Part shown: positions 33,872 to 47,403 of the stretch, one piece after another
Layout of the letters: each line of letters begins with the position of its first letter
Numbering within the stretch: the stretch's first letter is position 1
Made by a program: the position numbers and the translations under genes
Assembly: GCA_951802425.1 (NCBI GenBank)
Contig: OX637796.1
Coordinates: forward strand, 2,170,001 to 2,234,000
Reading direction: 5' to 3'
Origin: Clavaria fumosa
Taxonomy: Eukaryota; Basidiomycota; Agaricomycetes; Agaricales; Clavariaceae
DNA: 64,000 nucleotides
Notes under the pieces: model-generated
The model's input: only the letters and a program-made list of their open reading frames with translations
Databases searched by the model: none
Told to the model about the DNA's origin: nothing

Positions 33872-36800
33872 TCAGAGTCCACTCGAGGGTTCCGCGTACG
33901 ATACTTCCGCCTCGTCTTCAACCACGAAACTACCGAATTCGTATTCATTTGGCTCATTTTCGTCATGCACTGGAGAGCTTGAAAGCATTACTCTTTGTCC
34001 TGAGCGATTCACTCCGAAGCGACCCCTACGCACAGGCTTATTCCCAAAGGCGGGCACGTTGCCTGGGTTAGGTGGTTGTGTCATGAGGGACTGTCGGTAC
34101 GCCAATGACTGGTCATACGATGGGGAAATCTGGGTCTCCGGGAGTGGTTGCATGAAATGCATGTCTGTTTCACTTTCTAGACCTTCATCAGAAGACGAGC
34201 CTTCGCTGCTTTCGTCCCCTGAATGCACGGCCTCGAGATCTAACCACGGATTAGCCTTGGCAGGGTCAAAAATATTCCGCGGCCTGGTGTGATCTGTAGG
34301 GCGGCCGGAGGGAGGACTGTGCATGCGCTGCAGACGCCATTGTGATGGAGGGGGCATGTCTTGAGAGAATGATTGATCGGCCTTAAATGAACCTCGCTTC
34401 TTTAATTGTCGCCCAGCGAGCCGCACAGGTGGTGAAGAGATTTGGTCTTCCTCCATGGGGTGAGCGATGCCCAATGGAGGGAGCCGCGGTCCACTGCTTC
34501 GAGTTGAACATGCAGCGTCGTCACTACCCGGTGGCGGGTTTCCATGGCGCTGTTTGCTGTCACTATGAGTGGACATGGATGGATCCTCTGAATAGACCGT
34601 TTTCCCACTGACGGGACTTGCCAAATCAGCTGGTCCATCCGAATCGTGGTCGCTTCGTATATTGGTCGCGCTCACGACAGAGCTGACTATTTCGATTTCT
34701 GAGGGAGTGCTCTCGGCGGCTGGGTCAAGGTGTGCCACTTTGCGAGGGCGCGCTGGAGAAGAGCTAAGGAGGATGATGTCAGGCTCGTCATCGTCGTCAA
34801 CAAGCCAAGCCATATTATCCTCTCGATTTCCAGTAGTTGGCGATACTGGTTGCCGAGAAGCATCGTCCTCCCGATTAGTGGGACTAGCCTTGCCCGCCTT
34901 AGTCGCTGACATCATTCGCTCACTGACACACGACCGCGGAGATGGCTGATTCCAGTGCGAGGAGTGGGTGGATGAGTCCGATTCTGACGTGATGTCAATG
35001 ATTTCAAGCTCAGCGTTCGAGACCACGCTTGGAGGGCATTGCTGGGACGCAACGTAAGAAGGTAACTCCTTTGTGGCGAGATTCATACATACAACCGCAC
35101 GTTTGTCCTCCTCTAGTTTGAGACTAGAAATGGATTGGTTAAACGCAGGCTGGTTGGACACAGGCTCGCGGGCTTGATGCAGCTGCGGTGAATGTCGTGC
35201 CTTTTCGCTGCTCTTTAGTTTTGGCTTACTGATTCCTGTCGAAGCCGCCTTCGTCAATTTGCCTTTCTTATTAACGGCTGGCAGCGCCTTCAACCTAGAG
35301 GTGTCTTCTTTTGCGCTGGCCGCCCGCCTAAGGACATTCATTCCGTCCTCTATCTCGGCGTCCACATCATCGTCCTCCGCGGTGAACTCGTCGAACTCTG
35401 TTACCCGCTGCTTCTTGTGCTTTCGTTGGAGATCGTCCTCCCCATTCACCTCCGAAAGTTTTGCCCTATCCCGAACCTTAGACAATAGGTCCAGGACACT
35501 GACGAATCCTTTACTCGCGCCAGGAGGTATATTCCTCTGGATGTTCTCGTCGCGTGTGCGTTTTTTCCCTGAGGGGAACTTTCCAGTGGCCCCGGCTCGC
35601 TTCCTTGCTTCCTCTCGAACGTACTCTTCGATGTCCATAACCTTCTCAAGACACTCGGGCCGGAGATGATCAGGGAGAAGGCGTTCTACATCACCATAGA
35701 GCTCGAGCTGTTCGCCGCGCACGATAGTTCTTTGCACGTCCTTGTATGTCGCCTTGGCCTTGTCCATGTTTGTCTCTTCGCGTCCTTCGGCGAGAAGTAC
35801 ATGCACGTAGCCCTCCCTCCGGCGACCTGTGCGTCCAAGCCTCTGGAGCTAAAAATACGAATTAGTGACCGGGATTGATGATGCAATGCATCGTACCATG
35901 CGGATCGGTGTCTTCTGAGTGTCGTAACACACAATCATGTCTATTTCACCGATATCCAGACCCTCTTCGCCTATCGATGTGGCCACAAGGACATTAAATA
36001 CACCTGCCTTGAATTGTTTAATCACCTACCGGTGGTTTAGCGCAAAGGGAAATTGTGCTTGTAACTAGAACTTACCTCTAGCTGCTCCTTCTGCGCAAAG
36101 CCTTTATTTCCTTGCTTGTCTGTCCCTTGCCCAATGAATTTAGTTGCTCGGATCAAAGGACGCTCCGAATCTAGTGCCTGGACGATTTCTTCCACTACGG
36201 AGCGAAAGGTGACGAATACCATAACCCTTGTTTCGTCTTCTTCCCCAGCGTCGCCATTGCCTTCAGCCATACGCTGACCAAAATGCTGTACCACCAATGT
36301 CTTGAGCATCTCCATCTTCGGATGCAAACCGAACCCGCGGTTTCGTTGTGTTTCCACTTCTTTGAGAAGCGACTGGAATATTGGGTTTGCGCGAAGTTTA
36401 GCCGCTCTGTAGTTTTTCTTCTCGTCCCCTTCTTGGTTCGTGTCGTCCGCGATCTCTTGGAGGTATGTGTCGAACATCGACATCGTTCCTTCTACCTGTC
36501 AGACCAAACATATCGGACTGACAGAGGACACTGTGAGACAACTTCGCTTACAAGATAACCCATGGCTCGAGCCAGTGAGCTGAGCCTCGCTAACGGTGCA
36601 CACGCCCATCTCTGGTTTTTATCAAGCTTTCTCATAATTGCTTGGGGAAGAAAAGCAGACATGTGGGCAGGATTAGTATTGCCATACATAATACCATTTT
36701 CGCGGAGAGGCTTCATTGTGGCCTGCTTATAATTAGGCCAGTTGAAGCTGAAGAGAAATTCGCTCACATCAATGAGCCTAGAGAGAATGCCTTGGACCTT

Positions 36801-38411
36801 CTCAATGTCACCCGTCATGTGAATTACGTGTTGTTTAACATTCTGGCCGGTCTTCAGATGTACGGTCCATAATACCGTTGATCCAAAAGAAAACATTACC
36901 TTGCGATGAATATAATCTTTCAAATCTAAGCTTCCCTCGTCTCTAATCTCAATCCTGCTTATGTGCAATGCGTCGACGATCTCTTGGACTGCATCTGGGG
37001 AGCTGCCTGGTGTTGCGGTAAGGGCCAGAATTCGGAAGTGCGGATTCTTCGCCATCAAGTATCGCACAACCTGTGCATAGGCATAATCTCCTGTACCCTT
37101 GTGTGCTTCATCTGTAATTCGGGATCGTGAGTAGGCGGCTAGTGCAACGCAGCGGGATGTTCGAACCGATGACGAGAAGGATAATGTCTCGAGCATCACA
37201 ATTTTCTGTGGTCAAGTCATTGATCAACGTCTGGGGTGTCATGTAGAACACCTTTTTCTCAGCCCACTATGTTCGAGCGTGGATAAGAGGCGCAACAGAG
37301 CACACGAACAGCTTTCCACGAACCGCGCGACTCCGCATGGCCCTCGGATTCTGACCGGTCAACTCGACAGCATGTGAACCGGGAATACCGCACACTTTAT
37401 GGCATGCGTCGATTTGTTGAGAGACGAGAGGTTTGGTAGGAGCGACGAAAACGACTTTCGCACTTGGGAACCATCGGTAGACTAGAATTAAAGCCATGAA
37501 AATTATGGCAGGAGGAAACAGCCATGTAGAAATGACGCACAATTCAACATGACACATCCAGCGATGAAGGTCTTGCCGAGCCCGGTCGGCAAAGAGACTA
37601 AGGTATTGTCGAAGAGGCAATGTTTCACGATATTGAACTGATAGTCGCGTTTGGGCTGATTCAAAGGGAATATCCAATGCTTTGCTTCAAGAGGATCCGC
37701 TTTATGCATCATTGGCGATGGCTACAATGAAGCTCTCTCAAATGGCAGCGCTTCAGCACGGAGGACATGGCAACTCACCGGCCTGAGAGAATGTATTGGA
37801 GGCTATCAGAGGTCTGAAATCATTGCGAATGGGAGTAGGGGTGCTTACCCAACTAATTAAGTGATAGTCAGAGCTAAATAGAGTGCCAGAAAAAAAGGCT
37901 CACCCGAGACTTGTGGTGCAGGGAATTGTTCGAACTCTACATTTTCTTCATCATCCCGGTCGGACTGATCCTCAGCGAAAAGGGGCAGGTCTTTTCGCTT
38001 TCCCTTCTTCTTCCACCCGGTCTTAGCGAATTCCGTATGGTCCCAAGACTTGGTCTTCCTCGCCTGTCGCCCAAATACGCTTCTGGTCGGTCGCTCCCGC
38101 GCCACGGACCCACGGGCACCGAGGACGTCGCCAAAGAGAGTCGTTTGGACTGAGCGGCTTGTACTTTGCATATTGTTTCCGGAGACAATGTACGGCGCAA
38201 CTGTGCCTTTGTACGCACTCTCGATGAATCCGTCGGGTCGGTTTAGTTTCGATTCATCGAATCCGAGTGGGTCTAAGCCGTTGGAGCTAGAAGTGTCGCC
38301 TGAAGGGCCCGGAAGTTCTTGCGACAAGATTTGTGTATCACATAGAACATCCAGCCGCTCGAGTGCTGCAGGGTCCAGGCTGATGTCCTCAAAGCAGTAA
38401 TCCGAACTCAT
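33872..38411 (-). CDS. MPH1: Mph1/FANCM-type DNA helicase
   Basis: Start ATG 38411 ([21 protein letters not shown]), with a stop at 33872. Superfamily 2 motifs: motif Q region [15 protein letters not shown], motif [14 protein letters not shown], Ia [12 protein letters not shown], motif [14 protein letters not shown], motif [11 protein letters not shown] and motif [14 protein letters not shown]. The MIFRKE-free insert ([15 protein letters not shown]) between the RecA lobes and the long Asp/Ser-rich C-terminal tail fit Mph1. The tail ends with a conserved acidic block, [16 protein letters not shown]. Mph1 unwinds D-loops and remodels stalled replication forks, limiting crossovers. Several short introns split the helicase core. 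The product exceeds 1,200 residues, longer than yeast Mph1 (993), mostly through the disordered tail. Confidence 0.92.
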
Positions 38412-38746
38412 GTTGCCTGCCGTTGCACACGCAGCGATGTGCACGCGACGCTTGCGCGCGGCTTGCAAACGTCAAATTCAGCACACGTGACGCCAAATCA
38501 TAATTCCCACGCTACACGATAACAGTCACCATATCTAACCCATACAGTACCTTTGAAGAGTAGAGGTGGTTGTTGCCGACACGTTTCCTGGTCGGGTGCC
38601 TCGCCACCCAGCCAATAACCTCAGGAAGGGGTGCATCATCATTAGCGGACATCCACCTCGTATATCTAATCTTCTAACTCTACAATTGGATCCTTTACAT
38701 GGCGCTATTTCTGTTCCCATGTGGTATGATAGGTAAAAAGACAAAT

Positions 38747-39825
38747 TTAAGACGTTTTGCAGCCGCAGCACGATGCCAGGACTGATAATCCCCCAAGCAC
38801 TGAGCTTACAATTATGAACGGGAGACGCAATTTTTGCCATAATGACTTCTTTGCTGGCGGGCATTGCAGTGTGGTCAGGGGTGTGTTAGTGAACTGACCG
38901 GAGCAGGGTACTGTCTCTAGACTGAAATCGAGGAAGGCGACGGGTTGGTTCAACACGAGAGGGAATCCAGCACTGTGAACGCAAGCCCATGCATAGATCA
39001 GAAACCGAGTGTTAGGACCTTACAGAAGACAGGCAGCAGTACGGTACCTTTTCCCGATGTGCATCGTGCCATTTACGTGCTGAACCTGTACGCTTGCAGT
39101 CATGACAGCCTGAAGTCGAGCATGGCTTTTCAGTTCTGAGCTCCTAAAAAGATCTAGAGTTCTACCATATAGCCAGGTGGGACCGTCACTAGCATCGACT
39201 GGGAACTGTTGATGGGTTTCGACCGGGTAAAGTTGGAGGGGGTCTGAACGGAGGATTTGTTGAGACCAACTCCGATCGAGTCGTCTGTGCTCCAGGCTTC
39301 CCCAAGCGTGATCGAACCTCTGGCTGTGTTCGTCAGCGGCGAGGTGCTGTTCTGTTGGCAGTTGGCGATAGGGACACCGAACTGGACATTGTATGTGACG
39401 TTGCGTAAGATTGTCTAGAGGTTGTCAAAAAACAGAGAAGCAGAGGGAGTCAGTTTCATCGGAGATCCGTAGATTCGTCTTACAATATCGTTGAATTGGC
39501 AGGTGTCCTTCCCACATGGAGAGCAGGTTAGCAACCGACTTAGGTTCTGTGGTTGCAAAGCCGCAGCACGCCCATAAAGTCTGTTGACAGAAAGCAAGAC
39601 CGAATCGGCGTCATTGGTGGGTGTTGGTGGAATTGGAACTGCGTCAGGTGAGGTCGATGGCAAATTCGAAGCGAATGTTGCCCCTCCAGGCATGTCGGAA
39701 GTACATACAGTTCTACGCCCATAGTCAGGGGGAAAAGCAAGTAGGTGAGGGCGAACGACTCACGCATAGCACTGAAGGCTCAGGAAGAGAAGTGAAAGGG
39801 ACACTGAACGCACGACACGACCCAT
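38747..39825 (-). CDS. Secreted-type single-pass membrane protein, unknown
   Basis: Start ATG 39825 gives a clean signal peptide (MGRVVRSVSLSLLFLSLQCYA). After splicing, an extracellular domain follows with many Asn-X-Ser/Thr sites (RNVTYN, NKSS, NFTRS, NSSQS, NGTM) and paired cysteines (TCSPCGKDTC). A C-terminal hydrophobic helix, LPFIIVSSVLGGLSVLASCC, ends at CKTS, stop 38747. It looks like a cell-surface glycoprotein with a membrane anchor or a GPI-type signal. Intron joins at 39415-39483, near 39135-39200 and near 38975-39045 keep the frame. Family not recognised. It is divergent from the G-patch gene, with 213 bp between starts. Confidence 0.6.
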
Positions 39826-40038
39826 TATGAACGAGGCAATTGCGCTCAATGTTGAAGTCGGAGAAAACGAGCGCTCGTCGGTACCGCGGCGTATACCGCA
39901 TGGTTTGCAGTAGACGCCCCATTGTCCAAGAATGAATGAACCGCGTGTGCAGGAAATGACCCCAAATCCCAAATAAAGGCGTGGGAGAAGGATCACGGCG
40001 GCAAAGTTCTCTTGCACAACGCTTTGCACGACACTTCA

Positions 40039-41616
40039 ATGTCTGACCAGACCGTCTCCCGTTGGAACGCCATCCCACACGCAGGAAATCCCGCTCCCAT
40101 TTTGAAGGTATCTGTTGCGCTTTTCGCACAGAAATGTCCTTGAATGCTGCCACTGCCTTTCCCACTTCCTATCTTTTAGCGATCCAGAGTTGACGATGAT
40201 GATAATGTTGACCTTGACCACAATGGAAATTCAGATGATGACGATATGTCTATCGCCTCTCGCACACCGTCGCCGGTCCCCATGGATCTCGACAAATATG
40301 ACGAGTATGTTAAAGGCGTCGCTCGCGAGGTTATCACAGTAGAAACAAAGATCAAGAGTGATAACAAAGGCTTCGCAATGCTCGCGAAGCTTGGTTGGTC
40401 GGAAGGCCAATGTTTAGGACTCTCGGAGGACGGTTAGTGGCGCATACATCGTGCACAAGTCTGACTGACATTGCTATTTCACAGGCCGAGTCGATCCCGT
40501 CCCTTTCCAAGTGAAGCAGGACTCAACGGGACTAGGCAAGGTCAACCAAGACCTCCGGATGATTGACGCGATTGTCTCTCAGCGTCGTGAAATGGACTCG
40601 GAGCGGCAACGAAAGGAGAACGAGGAGCAACGTCGCGCGCGCGAAGTCAGCTTCTTCTCTTGTTCCATTTCGCTCCGATCCAACAGATATTTCAGGCCTC
40701 CGTCGCTCGTCGCACCGCCTTAGCCACCGAAATTTCCAGCACACTAAAGCCATTCTACTGCGCCTTGTGCGAGAAACAGTTTCAGAACGTGGCGCAATAT
40801 GATGAGCACACCAACTCTTATGCCCATCATCACAAGGCACGCCTGCGGGATACAAACGCCAACCAGCGCGCCATGGTGGCCAAGGAAGACCCAGACAAGC
40901 GAAGAGAAAATGAACGGAAAAGGGAGGAGAAAGAACTCAGGAAGATTGCCAAGGCGCAGGGTATCAAAATTTCGAAACCAGCATCGGCTTCGACTCCCTC
41001 CGCTTCCGCGGACGGGACCGAAGCCAAGCAACCAGACTCACTGAAGGCGGCCTGGGCACCTGTGTCTGCCAGTGCACCTCCGCCAACACCCGGTTTCAAG
41101 CGACCAGGCTGGGCGCCTGTCGGAACTACTCCAGCTTTAGCGACGCCACCACCTCCGCAGCAGCAACCGTCAATACCGCCGCCTCCGCCTCCGCCTTCCC
41201 TACCACCGCCTCCGCCTTCTCAGCACTCTCTTCCACCACCACCGCCACTTCCTCAGCCTTCCTTCCAACCCCCTCCGCCCCCACCCCCGCCGTCCGGTCC
41301 GCCACCACCGCGTTCAAGCTCGTTTCCTGCCTTCAGAAGCGCAGGACTGAGGTCCCTCGACACTGACAATATGGGGTTCGCACTGCCGCCTCCGCTGCCC
41401 CCGCCTCATCCGCCTCAGTCATCACCCTCCGTCTCGGGTCATCCTCAATTGACGAATGATATCCAAATGAACAATACCAGCCCAGGGGCACGAATCACTG
41501 CTGTCGAACCGCTTCCGTCAAACAATGTGGTTCCTCAGCAGCCAAGACCGAGGTCCGAATCGTTCTCGCGCAATTCCTGGCAGAACTTCAAAGGGGCATC
41601 GCGTGCGCGCCGATGA
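40039..41616 (+). CDS. G-patch and C2H2 zinc-finger protein, GPATCH8-like
   Basis: The start ATG 40039 (MSDQTVSRWNAIPHAGNPAPILK) lies in a short first exon that splices in phase 0 to RSRVDDDDNVDLD.... The G-patch spans SDNKGFAMLAKLGWSEGQCLGLSEDGRVDPV...STGLG across an intron. A Glu/Arg-rich helix follows, then a U1-type C2H2 finger, FYCALCEKQFQNVAQYDEHTNSYAHHHK. The C-terminal half is extremely Pro-rich, with runs of P in a (P)nS/Q pattern (about 41150-41310). G-patch proteins activate DEAH helicases in splicing and ribosome assembly; the finger suggests RNA binding. The name is by architecture only. Confidence 0.8.
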
Positions 41617-41804
41617 CATGGGATAGTGATGGTGACTACAGATATCTAGAAATTCATTTTAGGCTTCATGTCAGGTTGATGTTTCAATACATTATTTTTG
41701 AAAGCAGCAAGAAAAAAGGTCTCATGAAGTAAACTAGCAAAAGGAGGTACGTCGAAAAGGCAGGATTGAGCAAGGACAGTGACGGATACAAGCTAATCGC
41801 AAAA

Positions 41805-44553
41805 TCAATCCGATCCAGATTCAGACGAAGAATCATCGCTCGAACCCGAGTGATCCGAATTCTCAAGACCTGCGGATGGGAGCGCGGCACTACCTGAGGC
41901 GCCCTCCTCAAACATCTTCATTCTCTCTTCTAGCCGTCTAATCTTCTCCGCCTCCAGATCCTCGTCCATGCTCTTGCGCTTCAACCCACCCGTTCCCGTG
42001 CCTTTCCCCGACCTATTGCGCTTTGTTGTCGACATTCGCAGCGGACGCAGCACAAAGTTGTACAATTTTGCAAGGACGGTTGAGGGTAGCATATCAATCT
42101 CGAGCTCAATCTCTTCGGTACTCTGCTTGACAATATCAAAGATCAGGAACGGAAGGCGTTGAAGAGTTGAAGAAGGGGGACTGACGTCTCTAATCTCGGG
42201 AACTCCCTCGTGTATGATTTGAATGACCCTCTCCAATTTCGTACCATCAAGCCGTTGTATAGCCTCACTCAGATCCTTCTTCTGCTCAAACGACAGCATG
42301 TCATTGTCAGCAATCGGCTTGTTCTTGGCCTTCTTCTTGCTGCTACCACTGCCCTTGGATGCCTTGTTCGTTTTGGATGTTGAAGGGACAGGGGCTTTGT
42401 CACGCTTCTCCTTTTGCTTCTTCTCCTTTTTCGGTGGTTTCTTGAGCGCTGCAATGCTCCCCCGCATGGTCTCTATCTGTGACTCCATGACAGCAATGGC
42501 ACCTGTAGAACTCAATGAAAGGGAATTCCTCAATTAAAGTTGACATAAACGTACGGATGCGCTCCGCGTCGCTGTCAGCTTCATCCTCGGCATCCTCCTC
42601 CCCTTCACTGACTTCACGCAGTGGTGGCAAATGTTTCCATTTCTCGTCGAATAGGCGTTGAAGTTCGATCCCCGCCTGGTTGACCGGAGTCCCGACGGGG
42701 TTGAACAAGAAGCAGTTTCGGATCATGAGTTTGAAGTCATCGTAGAACTTTTGAGCCGAAGAATAATCCTGGTTCTCGAGTTTCCTCCTCATTGTCGACA
42801 GATCCATTGGCTTCTTAACAATCTTGGGGTACGTTGGTATGTCCAATTTCTGCCAATCTGATACTCGTCGTAAGGGTACCAGAAATCCGACGAAACGGCA
42901 AGCACTCACCGACAGGCTCATAGAACGGATGGGCACAGCCGTAGTGTTGTTTTCTATGTAGATCAGTTAATAGCTTAGCACAGTACTTGAGCTGCTCTGA
43001 AGTTCCGTCATCCTTGACGCGCTTGGTTCGCCGAGTTTTCTTCGGAGCATCAGCGTATGGCAAGTCTTTCGGAGGAGGGGGATGTATTTCTCGTTTTGGC
43101 CGACCGATGGAAGTTTCAGTTTCTGAGCGCCGTATCACAGGCAACGAGGTGGATGGGCGGCGAGCAAGAGGTTTTTTGGCAGCAGCAGCAGTAGTAGTAG
43201 TGGTAGTAGTAGTAGCAACAACAGTAGGAGGCGTTGGAACACGAGGTACTTCTTTCTTGACCACGGGTTTTGGCTACAAGACAGTAAGGTGTTAAAAGGA
43301 GAAAAGGATCACGGTCACATGACCGTACCTCAAGAGGAGGTGGCATCTGCTTGAGTTGCTTGTCGAAAACCTCCTCCACTCGCTTGCCCATGGCAGTGAC
43401 GAGATGCTCCGGCCCATTGAACGTCAGACAATTATGAAAAATCAGGCGAATATCTGAAATGAACGCATCCGCGCTGAAGTAGCGAGGGTTCTGAGGGATC
43501 GGATCGGGCTTGGCGGGGTTAGACGAGGATAGTTTGCGTTCAATGGTTGAAAAGTCCATCGGGTGTTTTACAACCGTCGGATAATGAGGTATGTTGAGAG
43601 CGATAGGGTCAACCGGACGAAGGAAGGGGGCGGCATCTTTGAGCTTCTTCAGCGTGCGCAGGGTAGCTAAGGCAAAACGGTACTGCGCGGGACTCAGAGT
43701 CGATTGAGCTTGATCGAGAGAAGCTGACTGGTTCGGTGCAGGCGCGCCGTTAGTGACGCCAGTCGGATTGGGAGTTTCAGGTGGATTGGGTGACTACAGC
43801 AGGAACGGCCATAAGCCACGGTTGTAATGATGCAGGGGTGAGGTATGACGAGACATACGTTTGCAATGGAAGCCTGGGTTGCGTCCAAATGCATGCGAGC
43901 TCGCTTGGCTGGAGGAGGATTTTCATTGTCCTCCTTGAGACATTCTGTATCATCGGTTTGAGTGGTACCTGTCGCGGCGGCGGGCATTTCCGGAGAAGAG
44001 GCAGAGACGGAGGGAGAGGTGGGTGGTTTGGGGACCGAGTGATCAGCGTCTGCGTTGAATGGGGATGAGTATTGTTCGAGGTCTTCCATCACAACATCCT
44101 GTTGAGTTGAAGTGTTAGGGCCACTCGACTGGTCCATCACTACATCATTGGGCGAGTCTGTGGGAGGCAGCGAGAGGCCATTTGGAGAATGGTCTGCGAG
44201 AAGGGAGACAATGAGAAAAAATCAATAAAAAAGGAATTTAATGGCTACAAAGGATTCGTACGTTGATCTATTTGCGTTACAGACGAGCTGACTTCTGCAC
44301 TTTGAGGAGTTATGACGGCCACAGGTAGTGATTCATGGCGCACATCGCTCTCTTGGTGGACGGTGTCGATTTTCACGTGAGTGACATCGGCGGCGGGGGA
44401 GCCAGACTGATCGGTGGTGACGGGTTCGAGACCATTTACGGTGGCAATGAGATCATGACCATTAAAGTCGTTAGGTGAGGGGATGAGATGATTGTCGTCG
44501 GTGCTGCCATGATCGACGACCGCGCTGGAGTGTTTGAGCGCGTAAGAGGCCAT
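41805..44553 (-). CDS. BDF1: BET-family double bromodomain protein (Bdf1-like)
   Basis: Start ATG 44553 (MASYALKHSS), with a stop at 41805. Bromodomain 1 includes FLRPVDPIALNIPHYPTVVKHPMDFSTIERKL and DIRLIFHNCLTFNGPEH. Bromodomain 2 includes [34 protein letters not shown] and DDFKLMIRNCFLFNPVGTPV. Each has the acetyl-lysine-anchoring Asn (HN and RN). A NET domain follows (MLSFEQKKDLSEAIQRLDGTKLERVIQII...IDMLPSTVLAKLYNFV), then a Lys-rich and an acidic Ser tail. BET proteins read acetylated H4 and recruit TFIID and SWR-type remodelers. A Thr/Ala simple repeat (43180-43225) lies between the bromodomains. Secure. Confidence 0.93.
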
Positions 44554-44807
44554 TTGGTATTTTAGGGGTGTGACGGTCACGAGTTGTGACGATGAAGGTA
44601 GCCAAGAGAGAATTGGGACGATGAGAGGGATCGGAAGCGGCGAGTTGGGTTTTATATGCGCACGGACCAAGAAAGCGGAATCTGAAAATTTAAATTTTCT
44701 TACTTTTTTTTACTTTCAATCATCTTTAAAAGTCATTAACTCCATCGTCGTATCCATTCAACAGCGACCACCACTAAACAGTCTCTAGTTACCAATTCAC
44801 TATCACT

Positions 44808-47231
44808 CTAAGTCTCTTCCGGTTCCTCCTCTTCAACCTCTTGGAACACAGGTTTTGGTTGGTTTTGGCGCCATGCTGACCGTGAGAATTGTATATAAAA
44901 GAATCGCGTCGCCACGTCAGCACATGTTTCAACCAAGCCCTTTTCGGCACCAACGCCAAATAGGTGGTCCGGATCCACAGGGCAGAGAAATAGCAGAACA
45001 GAGGGGAAATGGGAAAAAAGGAGGCCACTCGCTTACCTGCTGTCCATTGAGGGTCCTTCTCCGCCAGCTTAGCATACTTGAGCAATGCTGCTCGAGGCTA
45101 TGTGGCAAGGAACGTTTAATCAGAGCCAGCAACTTTGAATGAGCGCGAGGAAAAGAAAGAAAAAAAAAACTACGCACATCTTCGTCTCGCATGGTGTTCC
45201 TAACCAGGTTTTGCACAACGTGCTGGGTCGCACTCGCACCAACCCGTCCTCCCTTCCCTGGGCCAGTCACGGGCAGTTCAGGTCGTCTGCTCTTACGCGG
45301 ATCCATTCGCTCCTTCTCCCTCTTGCGTTTCGTCTCTCGTCCCTCCCCGTCTCCATCGCGGAACATCGGAAGCGCGTGCGGAGTAATAATCGTCGGCGCA
45401 GCAAGTGCATCCGACATGTCTTCCACTGTCACTTTACGAGGTGGGCCCTTATTGAGTAACAACTTTGCCCCGTTGAGCGACGTCGATGGTGAATAGAGTA
45501 CGACAATCTGGCCGTCTGCCAACCCGGTCACAATCTGTGTGCAAAATCTGCGTTGAGAGTGGCTAATTGATTCAAAACTGCTCGCTCACCTGGTTGATTT
45601 TCGAATGCCAGGTCACCTTGACAGGTGTTGTGCTAACATCCAGATATTTAACAACCTGCAGACCCTCTTTCTCCAAGAACACCAACCCTCCCTTCCCCCC
45701 TTTGCTCGCTGCGCCCGCGCCCGTTAATACATACTTCTCATCCGGACTAAATATAGCGTTGGTCGTTGGATACAGAGTTGGCAAGCCTTCGTGTATAGCA
45801 AGCGGCTTCTTGAATGCTCGTATATCCCACACTCCACAGAACTCAAATTAGCAACCAAAAATCAGCTCAGAGGCAAAAAAAAAAAACCTTACGCTTGACC
45901 GTGTCGTCACCGCCTCGCGTCAATATAGTTTTCCCATCAATTGAGAACACCAACGACCCCGTATCAGTCCCTTTGCTGTGCGCACCCTCGATCGTCATAT
46001 TTGGCCTAACAAAATTCGACTTGGTTTGCCAAAGGTGCAACGCCCCATCGCTACATGCTAGAGAGAAAAAAAGAACGCATATTAACCCGGGCGGATAACA
46101 ATAGTCGGGTTCCCTAGAAAATCACCTCCGCTGATCAAGCTACCGTCCGGAGAGTAAGCGCACGCCGTGACTTTCGTGCGGGCACCGCGTTCCCTAGATT
46201 TAACGACAATCACGGCCGTCTGCTTGCGTTTGTTTTCAGCGTCCCATATCCTAAGAGAAGACAGCTAAATGGACACGTTCGCAATTTGCACATAGAACAC
46301 GAGAGCTCACCGGATAGTAGAGTCCGCTGAGCTCGTGATGAAGATTTGCGCTTCTTTTGGATGCCAAGCGCAAGAAGTGATTTCACTAACATGCCCGCTG
46401 GAAAGAACGCGTCGGATCAGGGGGAAAGACTTTCATCGGACAATTGAAACGGACTTGGTGTGCTTCATGTCTCGTATGTAAGGATCACCCTTGATGTATG
46501 TGAGCCTACGAGTCAGATGAAAGCATTCGGCCCTTGAAACGGCATGACTGAGCGTACTGTTCTTCTCCATCTCTTTCAAACAGTTTTGCCTGCGTAGTTC
46601 CTGAGATCACTAAGAAGCGTTGCCCATCGTTAGAGTACTTGAGGTCATGTACCTGAACGGCACACAGGATGTGAATAGATTAAAGAAACCAGGAGGGAGT
46701 ATTTCACAAACGTAGTATGTCCCTGCAGGCTCCCAGCTCTTGAAAGGTTTGGCCCTCATGTCCATCCCTCCGAAATCCCACAGCTTCACGTCGTAGTCGT
46801 GGGAGCCAGAAAGCACTCTAGCGCCCGACGGGTCAAGCGTCAACGCAGAAATCACTTTGGTGTGGTCTTTCAGGACGAGCTCATGCGTAATCGGAAACAG
46901 AGGTGAGCCGGTGTCATCGTCGTCATCTTCATCTTCCTCTGGCTCTGCTTCGTCGGCGCTTGCATCGTTGTCGTCGTCCTTGTCGCTCGCCAGGGTTTGT
47001 GATGGGTCAGGCACAGGCAACGTGGGCCCTACACCATTGCCTGGGCGTTTCTTTACCGCAGCTGGTGTCGTCTCCGAATTCTGTATGCACGTTAAGAAAA
47101 AAAAAGAACGAAAGCGTACTGGCTCGCACCTGCGGCGCGCGTTTGTTCTTGTCAAACCGAGATGGATCTAGTTCCTTCCTCTTGACTGCCTTACCAAATC
47201 CTGAGATACCCATAGCAGCAAAGACGTCCAT
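44808..47231 (-). CDS. WDR70: WDR70-like WD40 protein
   Basis: Start ATG 47231 (MDVFAAMGISGFGKAVKRKELDPSRF), stop TAG 44808-44810. A strongly acidic spacer (DEAEPEEDEDDDDD) precedes the first WD repeat. Family blocks are FPITHELVLKDHTKVISALTLDPSGARVLSGSHDYDVKLWDFGGMD, SWEPAGTYY, HDLKYSNDGQRFLVISGTTQAKLF, PTTNAIFSPDEKYVLTGAGAASKGGKG and the end MRDEDPREALLKYAKLAEKDPQW. Many short introns separate the blades. WDR70 associates with CRL4-type ligases and histone H2B monoubiquitylation during DNA-end resection in fission yeast and human cells. Both N- and C-terminal family blocks are intact. It lies 255 bp upstream of the BET gene's start, on the same strand. Confidence 0.88.
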
Positions 47232-47403
47232 TTTTGCAATATGGGATTACCGGCCGAGTGGTGCGTCTGTGCGATAAGCCGGGTACACGGCTGTCATGAA
47301 CGAGGTGGCAAGCTTACGTAGTCGCCAGCGGTACCACAGCCCCCTTCATCCTCATCCTCACAGGCCTCACCGCTCGAAGCGAGCCAGCACCATCAAGGTG
47401 ACA

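Noticed and set aside
37911..38400. Plus-strand ORFs antisense to Mph1 exon 1
   Set aside because: The minus strand encodes the Mph1 N-terminus contiguous with the helicase exons.
39000..39030. Short minus-strand coding frame with Cys pairs (SGCHDC)
   Set aside because: An alternative acceptor gives this frame, but it cannot be joined to the C-terminal exon; the SSELKSHARLQ join keeps frame on both sides.
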